From Deltaproteobacteria bacterium (GTDB lineage Bacteria; Desulfobacterota; Desulfobacteria; C00003060; C00003106): 13,417 nucleotides of DNA. The position numbers and the translations under genes were made by a program. Positions 6,926 through 13,417 of this stretch are shown here, one piece after another. The stretch spans positions 1-13,417 of the forward strand of contig JAFDAE010000042.1 in the NCBI GenBank assembly GCA_019314005.1, written 5' to 3'. The notes below the pieces were generated by a model. That model made no database searches and had not been told where the DNA came from. It was given only the letters and a program-made list of their open reading frames with translations. Position 1 is the first letter of the stretch. Every line of letters begins with the position of its first letter.

Positions 6926-7976
6926 AAGGTTGATGAATGGATGCCATGTTATCGGAGAGGCTGCAGTTCGGGCCGGATGTCAATTTTATGCGGGTTATCC
7001 GATAACTCCTCAAAATGAACTCCCGGAATACATGGCAGTCCGATTTGCGGAGATGAAAGACGCAACGTTTATTCAGGCAGAGAGTGAACTGGCTGCTATC
7101 AACATGGTTATGGGAGCGAGCATGGCGGGTGTACGCGCAATGACTTCTTCTTCCAGTCCTGGAATCAGTTTGAAACAGGAAGGGATCTCGTATCTTGCCG
7201 GCATGGAACTCCCGGCAGTTATCATTAACGTGATGCGCGGCGGCCCCGGCCTGGGTAATGTCGCACAATCTCAATCAGACTATTTTCAGTCTACCCGCGG
7301 CGGAGGGCACGGCGACTACCGGACTATTGTTCTCGCTCCTTATTCGGGACAGGAAATGGTTTCTACCACCATCAAGGCATTTGGCCTGGCAGAACGATAT
7401 AGAATGCCGGTTATTGTTCTATGTGACGGGCTTATGGGCCAGTTGATGGAGCCCGTTACCTTTCCGGAGCCAATAGATACGGCTACGCTTCCCACCAAAG
7501 ATTGGATTTTGGACGGCGCAAAAGGGAGAAAAAATCGTCTTATTAGATCTCTCTACCTGGAGCCGGAAGTATTGGAAAAACACAACTGGAAGCTGGACCA
7601 AAAATATAAGACTATTGCTGAACATGAAACAGAGTCTGAATCTTACCGGTTAGAAGATGCCGAAATAGGGGTGGTCGCCTTTGGGACTGCCGCAAGGATT
7701 GCTAAGGAGGGGGTCAATCTGGCCAGAAGATCCGGATTAAAGGCGGGACTTTTTCGCCCGATTACGCTCTGGCCATTTCCGGAAAAAGAGATCCGCAGAC
7801 AATGTAAATCCTTACGTTACATACTCGTTTTTGAGATGAATACCGGCCAGATGATAGAGGACGTCAAGCTGAGCGTGGACGAAAGATGCAATGTTCATTT
7901 TTACGGAAAACCCGGGGGGATAATTCCGACTCCTGAGGAGATTGAGGGTGTTATTGCGAAACTTGATAATAAATAA
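6918..7976 (+). CDS. vorB: 2-oxoacid:ferredoxin oxidoreductase alpha subunit, VorB type
   Basis: This is the alpha subunit of a CoA-dependent 2-oxoacid:ferredoxin oxidoreductase, which oxidatively decarboxylates a 2-oxoacid to acyl-CoA and reduces ferredoxin. The 352 aa product opens with RLMNGCHVIGEAAVRAGC and YAGYPITPQNELPEYM. It continues with QAESELAAINMVMGA, MTSSSSPGISLKQEGISY and NVMRGGPGLGN. The linker GAKGRKNRLIRSLYLEPE and the following HNWKLDQKY are, as I recall, characteristic of the VorB (3-methyl-2-oxobutanoate) branch rather than 2-oxoglutarate enzymes. The start is GTG at 6918 with GAGGT about five bases upstream, inside the end of the delta gene. Substrate assignment is inference from family resemblance. 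A 261-base spacer with a repeat separates it from the beta gene. Confidence 0.93.
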   Translation: MNKRLMNGCHVIGEAAVRAGCQFYAGYPITPQNELPEYMAVRFAEMKDATFIQAESELAAINMVMGASMAGVRAMTSSSSPGISLKQEGISYLAGMELPAVIINVMRGGPGLGNVAQSQSDYFQSTRGGGHGDYRTIVLAPYSGQEMVSTTIKAFGLAERYRMPVIVLCDGLMGQLMEPVTFPEPIDTATLPTKDWILDGAKGRKNRLIRSLYLEPEVLEKHNWKLDQKYKTIAEHETESESYRLEDAEIGVVAFGTAARIAKEGVNLARRSGLKAGLFRPITLWPFPEKEIRRQCKSLRYILVFEMNTGQMIEDVKLSVDERCNVHFYGKPGGIIPTPEEIEGVIAKLDNK

Positions 7977-8237
7977 ATTTTATTTTGGACGCAGATGAAG
8001 GCAACTATCTGTTGCGGGTTGCGGGTTACGAGTTGCGAGTTGCGGGTTAAAAAGGGAAGGCCGTGAATTATAAATAAGTATGACAAGAAGAAGAGTCATT
8101 TAATACGTAGAGATAGAATGGAAATAAAACCCGTAACTCGCGACCCGCAACCCGTAACTGTGTGTATCTGCTAAAAAACTGTGTCCTAATTTAAAAGATT
8201 ATGGATGTGAAGCCAAGTTCATTGGATAGACAATATC
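7977..8237. repeat. Word-repeat inverted element C inside the oxidoreductase operon
   Basis: The left arm (8011-8048) repeats GTTGCGGGTT, GTTACGA and GTTGCGA. The right arm (8128-8159) is the inverse vocabulary (AACCCGTAACTCGC, GACCCGCAACCCG). About 80 bases of AT-rich sequence with no convincing gene lie between them. The element begins about 35 bases after the vorB stop and ends about 80 bases before the beta ATG. A transcript through it could form a long imperfect stem. This is the only loose junction in the operon; the other subunit genes overlap. No clear promoter was recognised for the beta gene. Confidence 0.7.
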
Positions 8238-8984
8238 ATGGCAAAATGCATATTTAAAAAACCGGAAGTCATGACGGACAACCATTTTCATTATTGTCCG
8301 GGGTGCGGCCACAGCATCATCCATCGGCTTATCGGAGAGGTTATAGATGAATTGGGGATTGCTGCGAAGACCATAGGAATCCCGCCTGCCGGATGCGCTG
8401 TTATCGCCTACAATTACTTTAAGATAGACATGGGAGAAGCGCCCCATGGTCGGGCCATACCAGTGGCTATCGGGATTAAACGGTCTCTCCCCGACCGGGT
8501 GGTCTTCACTTATCAAGGGGACGGCGACATTGCAGCCATTGGAACGGCAGAGGTGATCCATGCGGCCAGTAGAGGCGAAGAGCTTACTGTTATCTTTATC
8601 AATAATGGAGTATATGGTATGACAGGAGGGCAAATGGCCCCTACCACTATTTTGGGTCAAGTTACCACCACTACTCCAGGAGGGCGGTCGGCCAAACGTG
8701 ATGGGTACGCGCTCGATTTGAGCCAGATGTTAGCGGTGGCAGAGGGTAGTGTCTATATTGAGCGTACCGCAGTCATATCTCCCAAGACGATTCTCCGTAC
8801 CAGAAAGGCGATTAAGAAGGCGTTTAAGGTACAGCTAAAAGGTCTTGGCTTCTCTGTAGTTGAAATTTTATCCCCTTGTCCTGTAAACTGGGGTATGTCA
8901 CCTGTCAAGGCCTGTGCTTGGGTTAAGGAAAAAGTACTTGAGAGATACCCTTTGAAAGTGATTAAGGACATAACCGGCATATGA
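8238..8984 (+). CDS. korB: 2-oxoacid:ferredoxin oxidoreductase beta subunit (TPP-binding)
   Basis: This catalytic subunit binds thiamine pyrophosphate. The N-terminal HYCPGCGHSIIHRL (C20, C23) is the conserved opening of the beta family. The TPP/Mg2+ motif runs from YQGDGDIAAIG (G94-D97) to FINNGVYGMTGGQ (N122, N123, G124). GIPPAGCAV and HGRAIPVAIGIK also fit. The length of 248 aa is normal. Pairing with a VorB-type alpha subunit points to a branched-chain or other 2-oxoacid substrate; the symbol is generic and vorA would also be acceptable. The Shine-Dalgarno sequence is weak (TGGATAG about 10 bases upstream), unlike the coupled neighbours. The stop overlaps the gamma start as ATGA. It comes after the repeat-bearing spacer, so its expression relative to alpha may depend on that element. 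Confidence 0.93.
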   Translation: MAKCIFKKPEVMTDNHFHYCPGCGHSIIHRLIGEVIDELGIAAKTIGIPPAGCAVIAYNYFKIDMGEAPHGRAIPVAIGIKRSLPDRVVFTYQGDGDIAAIGTAEVIHAASRGEELTVIFINNGVYGMTGGQMAPTTILGQVTTTTPGGRSAKRDGYALDLSQMLAVAEGSVYIERTAVISPKTILRTRKAIKKAFKVQLKGLGFSVVEILSPCPVNWGMSPVKACAWVKEKVLERYPLKVIKDITGI

Positions 8985-9523
8985 TAACAAGAATCATTTT
9001 AGGAGGGTTTGGCGGTCAGGGAATTTTGATGATGGGTTATGTCCTGGCAACAGCATTCATGTATGAAGGGCAACATATAACCTGTCTTCCTGCACATGGT
9101 GCGGAGATGCGAGGTGGAACCGCAAATTGTACGGTGACTGTCAGCGATGAACCGATTGCGTCGCCGGTTGCCTTATCGTATGATATTGCAATATTAATGA
9201 ACGGTCCGTCGCTTCTCAGGTTTGAAAACAATATCAGACCTGATGGAATAATCTTTTTTAACAGCGACCTTATAAAAATTGCGCCTCAACGAACAGATGT
9301 AGAGGTTGTTGGAGTCCCGGCCAATACAATCGCCAAGAAAATAGGTGACGTGCGAATTGCTAATATGGCAATGTGTGGCGCGGTTGCTGAAAAGACAGGA
9401 TTGGTTCCCCCGGAATCTATCATAAAGAGTGTGGAGTATATATTTGCAAACAAGGGTCCTAAAATTTCTGAGATAAACACCCAGGCCATTAGAGAAGGAG
9501 CAGGACACATTAAAAATATGTGA
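8981..9523 (+). CDS. korC: 2-oxoacid:ferredoxin oxidoreductase gamma subunit
   Basis: The gamma subunit of the four-subunit oxidoreductase contributes CoA binding and completes the alpha-beta-gamma-delta complex in the cytoplasm. The 180 aa product has the family opening IILGGFGGQGILMMGYVLA and the conserved CLPAHGAEMRGGTANCTV. NGPSLLRFENNI and the VVGVPANTIA segment follow. The ATG lies within the beta stop (ATGA overlap), so translation is coupled. The TGA stop is immediately followed by the left arm of repeat element D. The length is normal and no damage is seen. With it the complex is complete: delta, alpha, beta and gamma all lie within about 2.8 kb. Confidence 0.93.
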   Translation: MITRIILGGFGGQGILMMGYVLATAFMYEGQHITCLPAHGAEMRGGTANCTVTVSDEPIASPVALSYDIAILMNGPSLLRFENNIRPDGIIFFNSDLIKIAPQRTDVEVVGVPANTIAKKIGDVRIANMAMCGAVAEKTGLVPPESIIKSVEYIFANKGPKISEINTQAIREGAGHIKNM

Positions 9524-9658
9524 GCGATCAGCCGTCAGCTTTCTGGGAAAACAAATGGTTAAATAACATGGTATATTATTGTCTAAAAAGCGATGCGCCC
9601 TGTATAGGTGGTTGTTTTTCTTGGTGTTGCTGATGGCTGAATGCCGAACGCTGATCGC
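9524..9658. repeat. Word-repeat inverted element D
   Basis: The left arm (9524-9539), GCGATCAGCCGTCAGC, starts on the base after the gamma-subunit TGA. The right arm (9629-9658) is the inverse, with words GCTGATGGCTGA and AACGCTGATCGC. The right arm is longer, as if it has extra word copies. About 90 AT-rich bases separate them, with no coding signal seen. The right arm ends 24 bases before the next ATG. It may terminate the oxidoreductase operon, as its position fits, but there is no terminal U-tract beside a compact hairpin. Confidence 0.65.
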
Positions 9659-9682
9659 GTACAAAATGAGAGGAGTCTTATA

Positions 9683-10441
9683 ATGAAAAGATTTGTGGCG
9701 ATAACTTTTTTAATTATCATGCTGACTATGTCGGCATTAGCAGGTGGTACTTATCTTGCCGCAAAATTGTACATAGATCCAACTCTCAAGCATCTAAACA
9801 ATGCTGTAGACAAGATGCAACCAGAGGTTCAAAAAGAGGTAATTTCTCATTTAGTACAGTTGCAAGAACTTCGGAAGATGGGGCGCATTTATATACCCGC
9901 GGTCTTCTTCGTAACCGGTATCACCGCTACTCTTATTTTATCCCTTCTCCTACGAGGAACAGTCAATCGAGGCGCTGTAATCTATACGGAACGGCCTAAA
10001 GGGAGCAAAAAGGAGAAAAAAAAGGCTGCAAAGACCGATGAGGCTGATGCGACAGAGGTTGGCGCATGTCGTATACTGTCGTTGCTTCAAAACAAGGGGA
10101 GATTGATAGATTTTTTTCAGGAAGATATTACGCGGTATTCAGACGCTCAGGTCGGCGCTGCTATACGCTATGTACACGAGGATTGCAGGAATGCCCTGAG
10201 CGAATATATTACCTTTGCTCCGGTCATGTCGGAAAAAGAAGGAGAGACTATAGTGGTTTCCGAAGGGTTTGATCCTTCTGAAATTCGACTCACAGGGAAT
10301 ATAACAGGCGCTCCGCCTTTTAAAGGGAGTCTTCAACATCCTGGGTGGAAGATAACTCAGATAAACCTTCCTGGTATGCCCAAGGGGCAAAAACACACCG
10401 TCATAGCACCCGCAGAGGTGGAGATCGGTCAAACGGACTAG
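9683..10441 (+). CDS. Membrane-anchored DUF2760 domain protein
   Basis: This is a protein of unknown function. The start is ATG at 9683 with AGGAG eight bases upstream; an in-frame ATG at 9641 lies inside the repeat arm and is rejected. Of 252 aa, residues 4-27 are a first membrane segment, 28-68 a mostly helical loop, and 70-90 a second segment. A lysine-rich linker (105-115, KGSKKEKKK) follows, then a globular domain at about 128-248. That domain reads LLQNKGRLIDFFQEDI, DAQVGAAIRYVHEDCR, EGFDPSEIRLTGNITG, PPFKGSLQHPGW and IAPAEVEI, which I recognise as DUF2760. The positive-inside rule puts both termini, and so the domain, in the cytoplasm. The next gene is an Hsp70 with a DUF3731-like tail. 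As I recall, DUF2760 genes are often found beside such Hsp70 genes, so it may be a partner of that chaperone. Confidence 0.85.
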   Translation: MKRFVAITFLIIMLTMSALAGGTYLAAKLYIDPTLKHLNNAVDKMQPEVQKEVISHLVQLQELRKMGRIYIPAVFFVTGITATLILSLLLRGTVNRGAVIYTERPKGSKKEKKKAAKTDEADATEVGACRILSLLQNKGRLIDFFQEDITRYSDAQVGAAIRYVHEDCRNALSEYITFAPVMSEKEGETIVVSEGFDPSEIRLTGNITGAPPFKGSLQHPGWKITQINLPGMPKGQKHTVIAPAEVEIGQTD

Positions 10442-10643
10442 GAGGCTGTCCGAGAATTCTGATCCGACTGCAAAAGAGTGAGAAACGGCCCAAATCTCCG
10501 CAAGTTTTCGTCAAATAGGCCTGCTATTCTCCTCAAATTTGCGAAATTTTTGTCTCGTTCTCCGTCCCGCCAGGGCGGGATGTGCGGCCTTGTCTTGGGA
10601 CAAAATCTACCATTTCTGGATGGACACATAAGAGAGATATCAA
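10442..10643. other. Spacer between DUF2760 and Hsp70 genes
   Basis: About 200 bases without a convincing gene. It holds an imperfect direct repeat (CCCAAATCTCCGCAAG near 10490 and CTCAAATTTGCGAAA near 10535). It also holds a perfect GC-rich hairpin, TCCCGCC-AG-GGCGGGA (10565-10580). Weak similarity between TGTCCGAGA near the left end and TCTTGGGACA near 10594 suggests imperfect outer arms, so it may be another repeat element. No clear promoter was recognised. The weak AGAGAG before the Hsp70 ATG is the only ribosome-site candidate. Confidence 0.5.
10565..10580. terminator. Compact GC-rich hairpin, possible attenuator
   Basis: TCCCGCC and GGCGGGA form a perfect inverted repeat separated by AG, folding as a six-pair stem with a CAGG loop. 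No U-tract follows on the plus strand, so a classical rho-independent terminator is unlikely. An attenuation or mRNA-processing role between the DUF2760 and Hsp70 genes is possible. Confidence 0.35.
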
Positions 10644-13417
10644 ATGAAACGATCACGATACGTCATAGGCATAGACCTTGGCACTACTAATTCCGCTGTA
10701 GCCTATATAGATACGCGCGTACATCCTACCGGTGGGGCCGGCGCCATCCAAACTTTTGCCATTCCCCAGTTGATTGCCGAGGGCCAGGTCACAAACCGGG
10801 AAGGACTTCCTTCCTTCTTATACCTTTCAACCGGTCATGATCTTCCCGCAGGGAGTCTTGATCTCCCCTGGGTAAAAGATAGTAATTTTGCTGTAGGAGA
10901 ATTCGCCCGTATTCAGGGCGCAAAGGTCCCGGGAAGACTCGTTGCCTCCGCAAAGTCATGGCTCTGTCACTCAGGTGTGGATCGTAATGCCCCTATACTT
11001 CCGTGGGGGGGAGACATAGAAGATGTTTCAAAACGGTCGCCTGTGGATGTGTCTGCTCTTTATCTGCAACATATGCGTGACGCATGGAACCACGTGATAG
11101 CAAGCTCGGATCCTGCCAAGAGATTCGAGAAGCAGGAGGTAATCCTTACTGTCCCTGCCTCTTTTGATGAAGTTGCTCGCGAACTCACTTTAGAGGCAGC
11201 AAAAAAAGCAGATCTTAAGTACATTACCCTCGTTGAAGAGCCCCAGGCGGCATTTTACTCATGGCTCTCGCGTAACGAGGAGGACTGGGAAACGATTATC
11301 GGTGCCGGAACAACCATCCTTATTTGCGACATCGGGGGTGGTACCACCGACTTTACGCTTATTCGTGTAAAAGAAGGTGAGGCCGCGCCGGTGCCGGAAC
11401 GGATAGCGGTAGGAGAGCACCTCCTGTTGGGAGGAGACAACATGGACTTGGCCCTGGCCCGTTTGATCGAATCCCGAATGTTAGGCAGCACCGCAAAGAG
11501 GCTCGATTCTCTTCGGTGGCATATACTTGCTTCCCTTTGCCGAAATGCCAAAGAGAAGGTTCTGGGAGATGCCCGGACTCAAACCGTTCCGATCAATCTT
11601 CCCGGGCGTGGCAGGGGGATCGTAGCCGGAACCCTGTCTGACTCACTCACCCTGGAGGATGTACAAGAAACTATTATCAATGGTTTCTTCCCTAATACAC
11701 AATTTAATGAAATGCCGATTCGTGGCACTGGGGTGGGTATTCATGAATGGGGACTCCCTTTTGTTGCTGATCCCGTTATTCCTCGTCATCTCGCGGCATT
11801 TTTGAAAAAGCACCAGGCAGATAATATGGCTGTACGCCCGGATGCCATTTTCTTTAACGGAGGAGTAGTTACCCCACCTGCAATAAGAGGGCGTATTGTA
11901 GAGGTCCTTTCAGGTTGGTTCTCAAAACATGGAGAGGCTGACTGGAGACCTATAATACTTGAAAATGACTCTCCTGCATTGGCAGTAGCGCGGGGCGCCG
12001 CGTATTATGGAATGGTCCGCCGCGGTCGAGGGGTTCGCATTGTGGGGGGTTGCGCCCGTTCTTATTATGTGAGGGTTGTCCCAACCGGTACTACAAAAGA
12101 AGAACCAGGCAAAATCAGCGCCGTCTGTGTTATCCCCAGGGGCATGGAAGAAGGGGAAGATGTGGAGATAGTGTCTCCGGAATTCAAGGTGCTGACCAAT
12201 CAGCCTGTCTCTTTTTCGATCTACAGTTCTAACTCCAGGACAGGCGATCAACCCGGTCATCTTTTGGCCCTTGATGAAGATTCGCTGTTTCAACTTCCCC
12301 TGCTTCGTACGCTCCTGCAGTTCGGAAAAAAGGGGGTTGTTCGTAAAATTCCGGTCCATCTCTACGCACGCCTTACAGAGATCGGAACTTTAGAACTTGC
12401 ATGCCTTTCCAAGGAGACCGATCATCGATGGAATCTTCAATTTCAGACCCGATCCGATACGGGGAAAGATGCTCAGGGGAAAAAAGAGGCCAAGGGGAAG
12501 AGGGAAAGAACGATTCCAGAGGAATCAATAGCCAGGGCGACAGAGATCCTGAGAGTCACTTTCGGCATGGGAAAAGCTGTTCCCGGAAAGGGCGAGGTGA
12601 CGCCCGCCTCCGTGATGAAGGCATTACGTGAGGTTATCGGCAAAAAAAAGGAGCGTTGGCCGATTCCGGCGCTAAGGTCTCTTTCGGATACACTTCTTGA
12701 AGGGTTGAACAGTCGAAAGAAGAGCGCCAGGCATGAAGAACGATGGTTGAATCTTGCCGGGTTCTGTCTTCGTCCCGGATACGGCTATGCTTCGGATGAT
12801 TGGCGAATGAGAGAAGCATGGAAGATATATCATGCAGGCGTTGTCTTCTCCTCTGACCAACAGTGCCGAGTGGAATGGTGGACTCTGTGGAGAAGAGTGG
12901 CTGGTGGATTGACTCAAGACCAACAGACGGCCATTTTTCGGAATCTTGCGCCGGTCTTGCTCCCGGGCCGTAAAAAAGGAAAAAAACAACCACGTATTAC
13001 CCCTCGGGAACGGACCGAGATGTGGCGTATCATAGCCAACTTAGAAAGGCTTACCACCGATGTTAAAGAACAGATAGGCAACGAACTGATGCAGTATATC
13101 GGCACCTCCCGTGGCGAGGGTCTCAATATGTGGGTGCTTTCGCGCATCGGCTCGCGCGTGCCGCTTTATGGACCGTTAAATGCGATAATTGCGGGCAAGA
13201 CCGTAACATCCTGGCTCAAGCGTATTCTTGACACGGAATGGAAAAAGCCGGCCCAGACAGCATTTTGTGTTGTTCAAATGGCCTCTTTCACCAGTGATCG
13301 GGAACGGGATATTAATGAACGAGTAAGGGACAAGATCAGAGACAGACTTGTCGGGTTGGAAGAGGAAGAACGTTTAGCTAAGCGATTACACGAAATGGTA
13401 TTGCTCAACGCAGCCGA
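10644..13417 (+). CDS. Hsp70-family ATPase with DUF3731-like C-terminal region (partial, runs off the window)
   Basis: The frame is open from ATG 10644 to the last base, 924 codons without a stop, so the 3' end is missing. The N-terminal half (about residues 1-460) is an Hsp70 actin-like ATPase: phosphate-1 GIDLGTTNSAVAY (D11), EEPQAAF (198-204), phosphate-2 DIGGGTTDFTL (from D229) and the adenosine motif FNGGVVT (404-410). Residues 460-600 resemble a degenerate beta-rich substrate-binding region. A charged lysine-rich linker lies near 602-625. A Trp-rich helical region from about 670 (WLNLAGFCLRPGYGY, VEWWTLWRRVAGGL) fits DUF3731. It is much longer than DnaK (about 640 aa) and has no DnaK-type lid or EEVD-like tail in view. 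It is adjacent to the DUF2760 gene. Probably a specialised cytoplasmic chaperone-like ATPase; the client is unknown. Confidence 0.92.
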   Translation, partial: MKRSRYVIGIDLGTTNSAVAYIDTRVHPTGGAGAIQTFAIPQLIAEGQVTNREGLPSFLYLSTGHDLPAGSLDLPWVKDSNFAVGEFARIQGAKVPGRLVASAKSWLCHSGVDRNAPILPWGGDIEDVSKRSPVDVSALYLQHMRDAWNHVIASSDPAKRFEKQEVILTVPASFDEVARELTLEAAKKADLKYITLVEEPQAAFYSWLSRNEEDWETIIGAGTTILICDIGGGTTDFTLIRVKEGEAAPVPERIAVGEHLLLGGDNMDLALARLIESRMLGSTAKRLDSLRWHILASLCRNAKEKVLGDARTQTVPINLPGRGRGIVAGTLSDSLTLEDVQETIINGFFPNTQFNEMPIRGTGVGIHEWGLPFVADPVIPRHLAAFLKKHQADNMAVRPDAIFFNGGVVTPPAIRGRIVEVLSGWFSKHGEADWRPIILENDSPALAVARGAAYYGMVRRGRGVRIVGGCARSYYVRVVPTGTTKEEPGKISAVCVIPRGMEEGEDVEIVSPEFKVLTNQPVSFSIYSSNSRTGDQPGHLLALDEDSLFQLPLLRTLLQFGKKGVVRKIPVHLYARLTEIGTLELACLSKETDHRWNLQFQTRSDTGKDAQGKKEAKGKRERTIPEESIARATEILRVTFGMGKAVPGKGEVTPASVMKALREVIGKKKERWPIPALRSLSDTLLEGLNSRKKSARHEERWLNLAGFCLRPGYGYASDDWRMREAWKIYHAGVVFSSDQQCRVEWWTLWRRVAGGLTQDQQTAIFRNLAPVLLPGRKKGKKQPRITPRERTEMWRIIANLERLTTDVKEQIGNELMQYIGTSRGEGLNMWVLSRIGSRVPLYGPLNAIIAGKTVTSWLKRILDTEWKKPAQTAFCVVQMASFTSDRERDINERVRDKIRDRLVGLEEEERLAKRLHEMVLLNAA

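Noticed and set aside
8011..8159. CRISPR array suggested by regular short repeats
   Set aside because: The words are 6-10 bases, adjacent, variable and in inverted arms, with no unique spacers of constant length and no cas genes nearby.
1768..9658. Insertion sequence or transposon made from the inverted repeats
   Set aside because: No transposase frame lies between any pair of arms and no target-site duplication was recognised.
9194..9664. 156-codon minus-strand frame opposite the gamma subunit
   Set aside because: It is a shadow of the conserved gamma gene and the repeat element; its composition is not protein-like.
10478..10690. 70-codon plus-strand frame in the spacer before Hsp70
   Set aside because: It runs through the hairpin and direct repeats into the Hsp70 start in a different frame, with no family pattern.
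10644..13417. Canonical DnaK
   Set aside because: The ATPase motifs fit Hsp70, but the C-terminal half, total length and neighbours differ from DnaK.

Overview
The window reads as chromosomal DNA of a strictly anaerobic, Gram-negative-like bacterium. The best guess is a Desulfobacterota (former Deltaproteobacteria) lineage. That guess rests on a 2-oxoacid:ferredoxin oxidoreductase of VorB type, moderate GC, and intergenic spacers full of short degenerate word repeats. It comes from remembered family resemblance, not from a search.

Layout, left to right. (1) Positions 83-739 encode a KtrA/TrkA-type potassium-channel regulatory subunit; its channel partner is presumably off the left edge. (2) Positions 796-1782 hold a damaged signalling neighbourhood. 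A stand-alone response regulator and a possible tiny downstream gene lie on the minus strand. A start-less C-terminal scrap of a histidine kinase ATPase domain lies on the plus strand. (3) A minus-strand CNNM/CBS (HlyC/CorC-like) membrane protein appears to have lost about 40 residues in frame. It is divergent from polA. (4) polA encodes a full DNA polymerase I with both exonuclease domains. (5) After a nested inverted repeat comes suhB, followed closely by a four-subunit 2-oxoacid (probably branched-chain) ferredoxin oxidoreductase in the order delta-alpha-[repeat]-beta-gamma. (6) A gene for a membrane-anchored DUF2760 protein is followed by a large divergent Hsp70 with a C-terminal DUF3731-like region. 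The Hsp70 frame is open to the right edge of the window, so it is partial.

The most distinctive non-coding signal is a set of spacers at about 1768-1902, 5633-5885, 8011-8159 and 9524-9658. Each is bracketed by inverted arms made of a short degenerate word repeated several times. The word differs at every site but the architecture is the same. Left arms usually start at or just after a stop codon. Two right arms run in frame into the next gene and create spurious N-terminal extensions. One element splits the oxidoreductase operon between its alpha and beta subunits.

The least-characterised gene system is the DUF2760/Hsp70-DUF3731 pair. The sequence suggests a cytoplasmic chaperone-like ATPase working with a partner held to the inner membrane by a two-helix hairpin. 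Its function is unknown to me.
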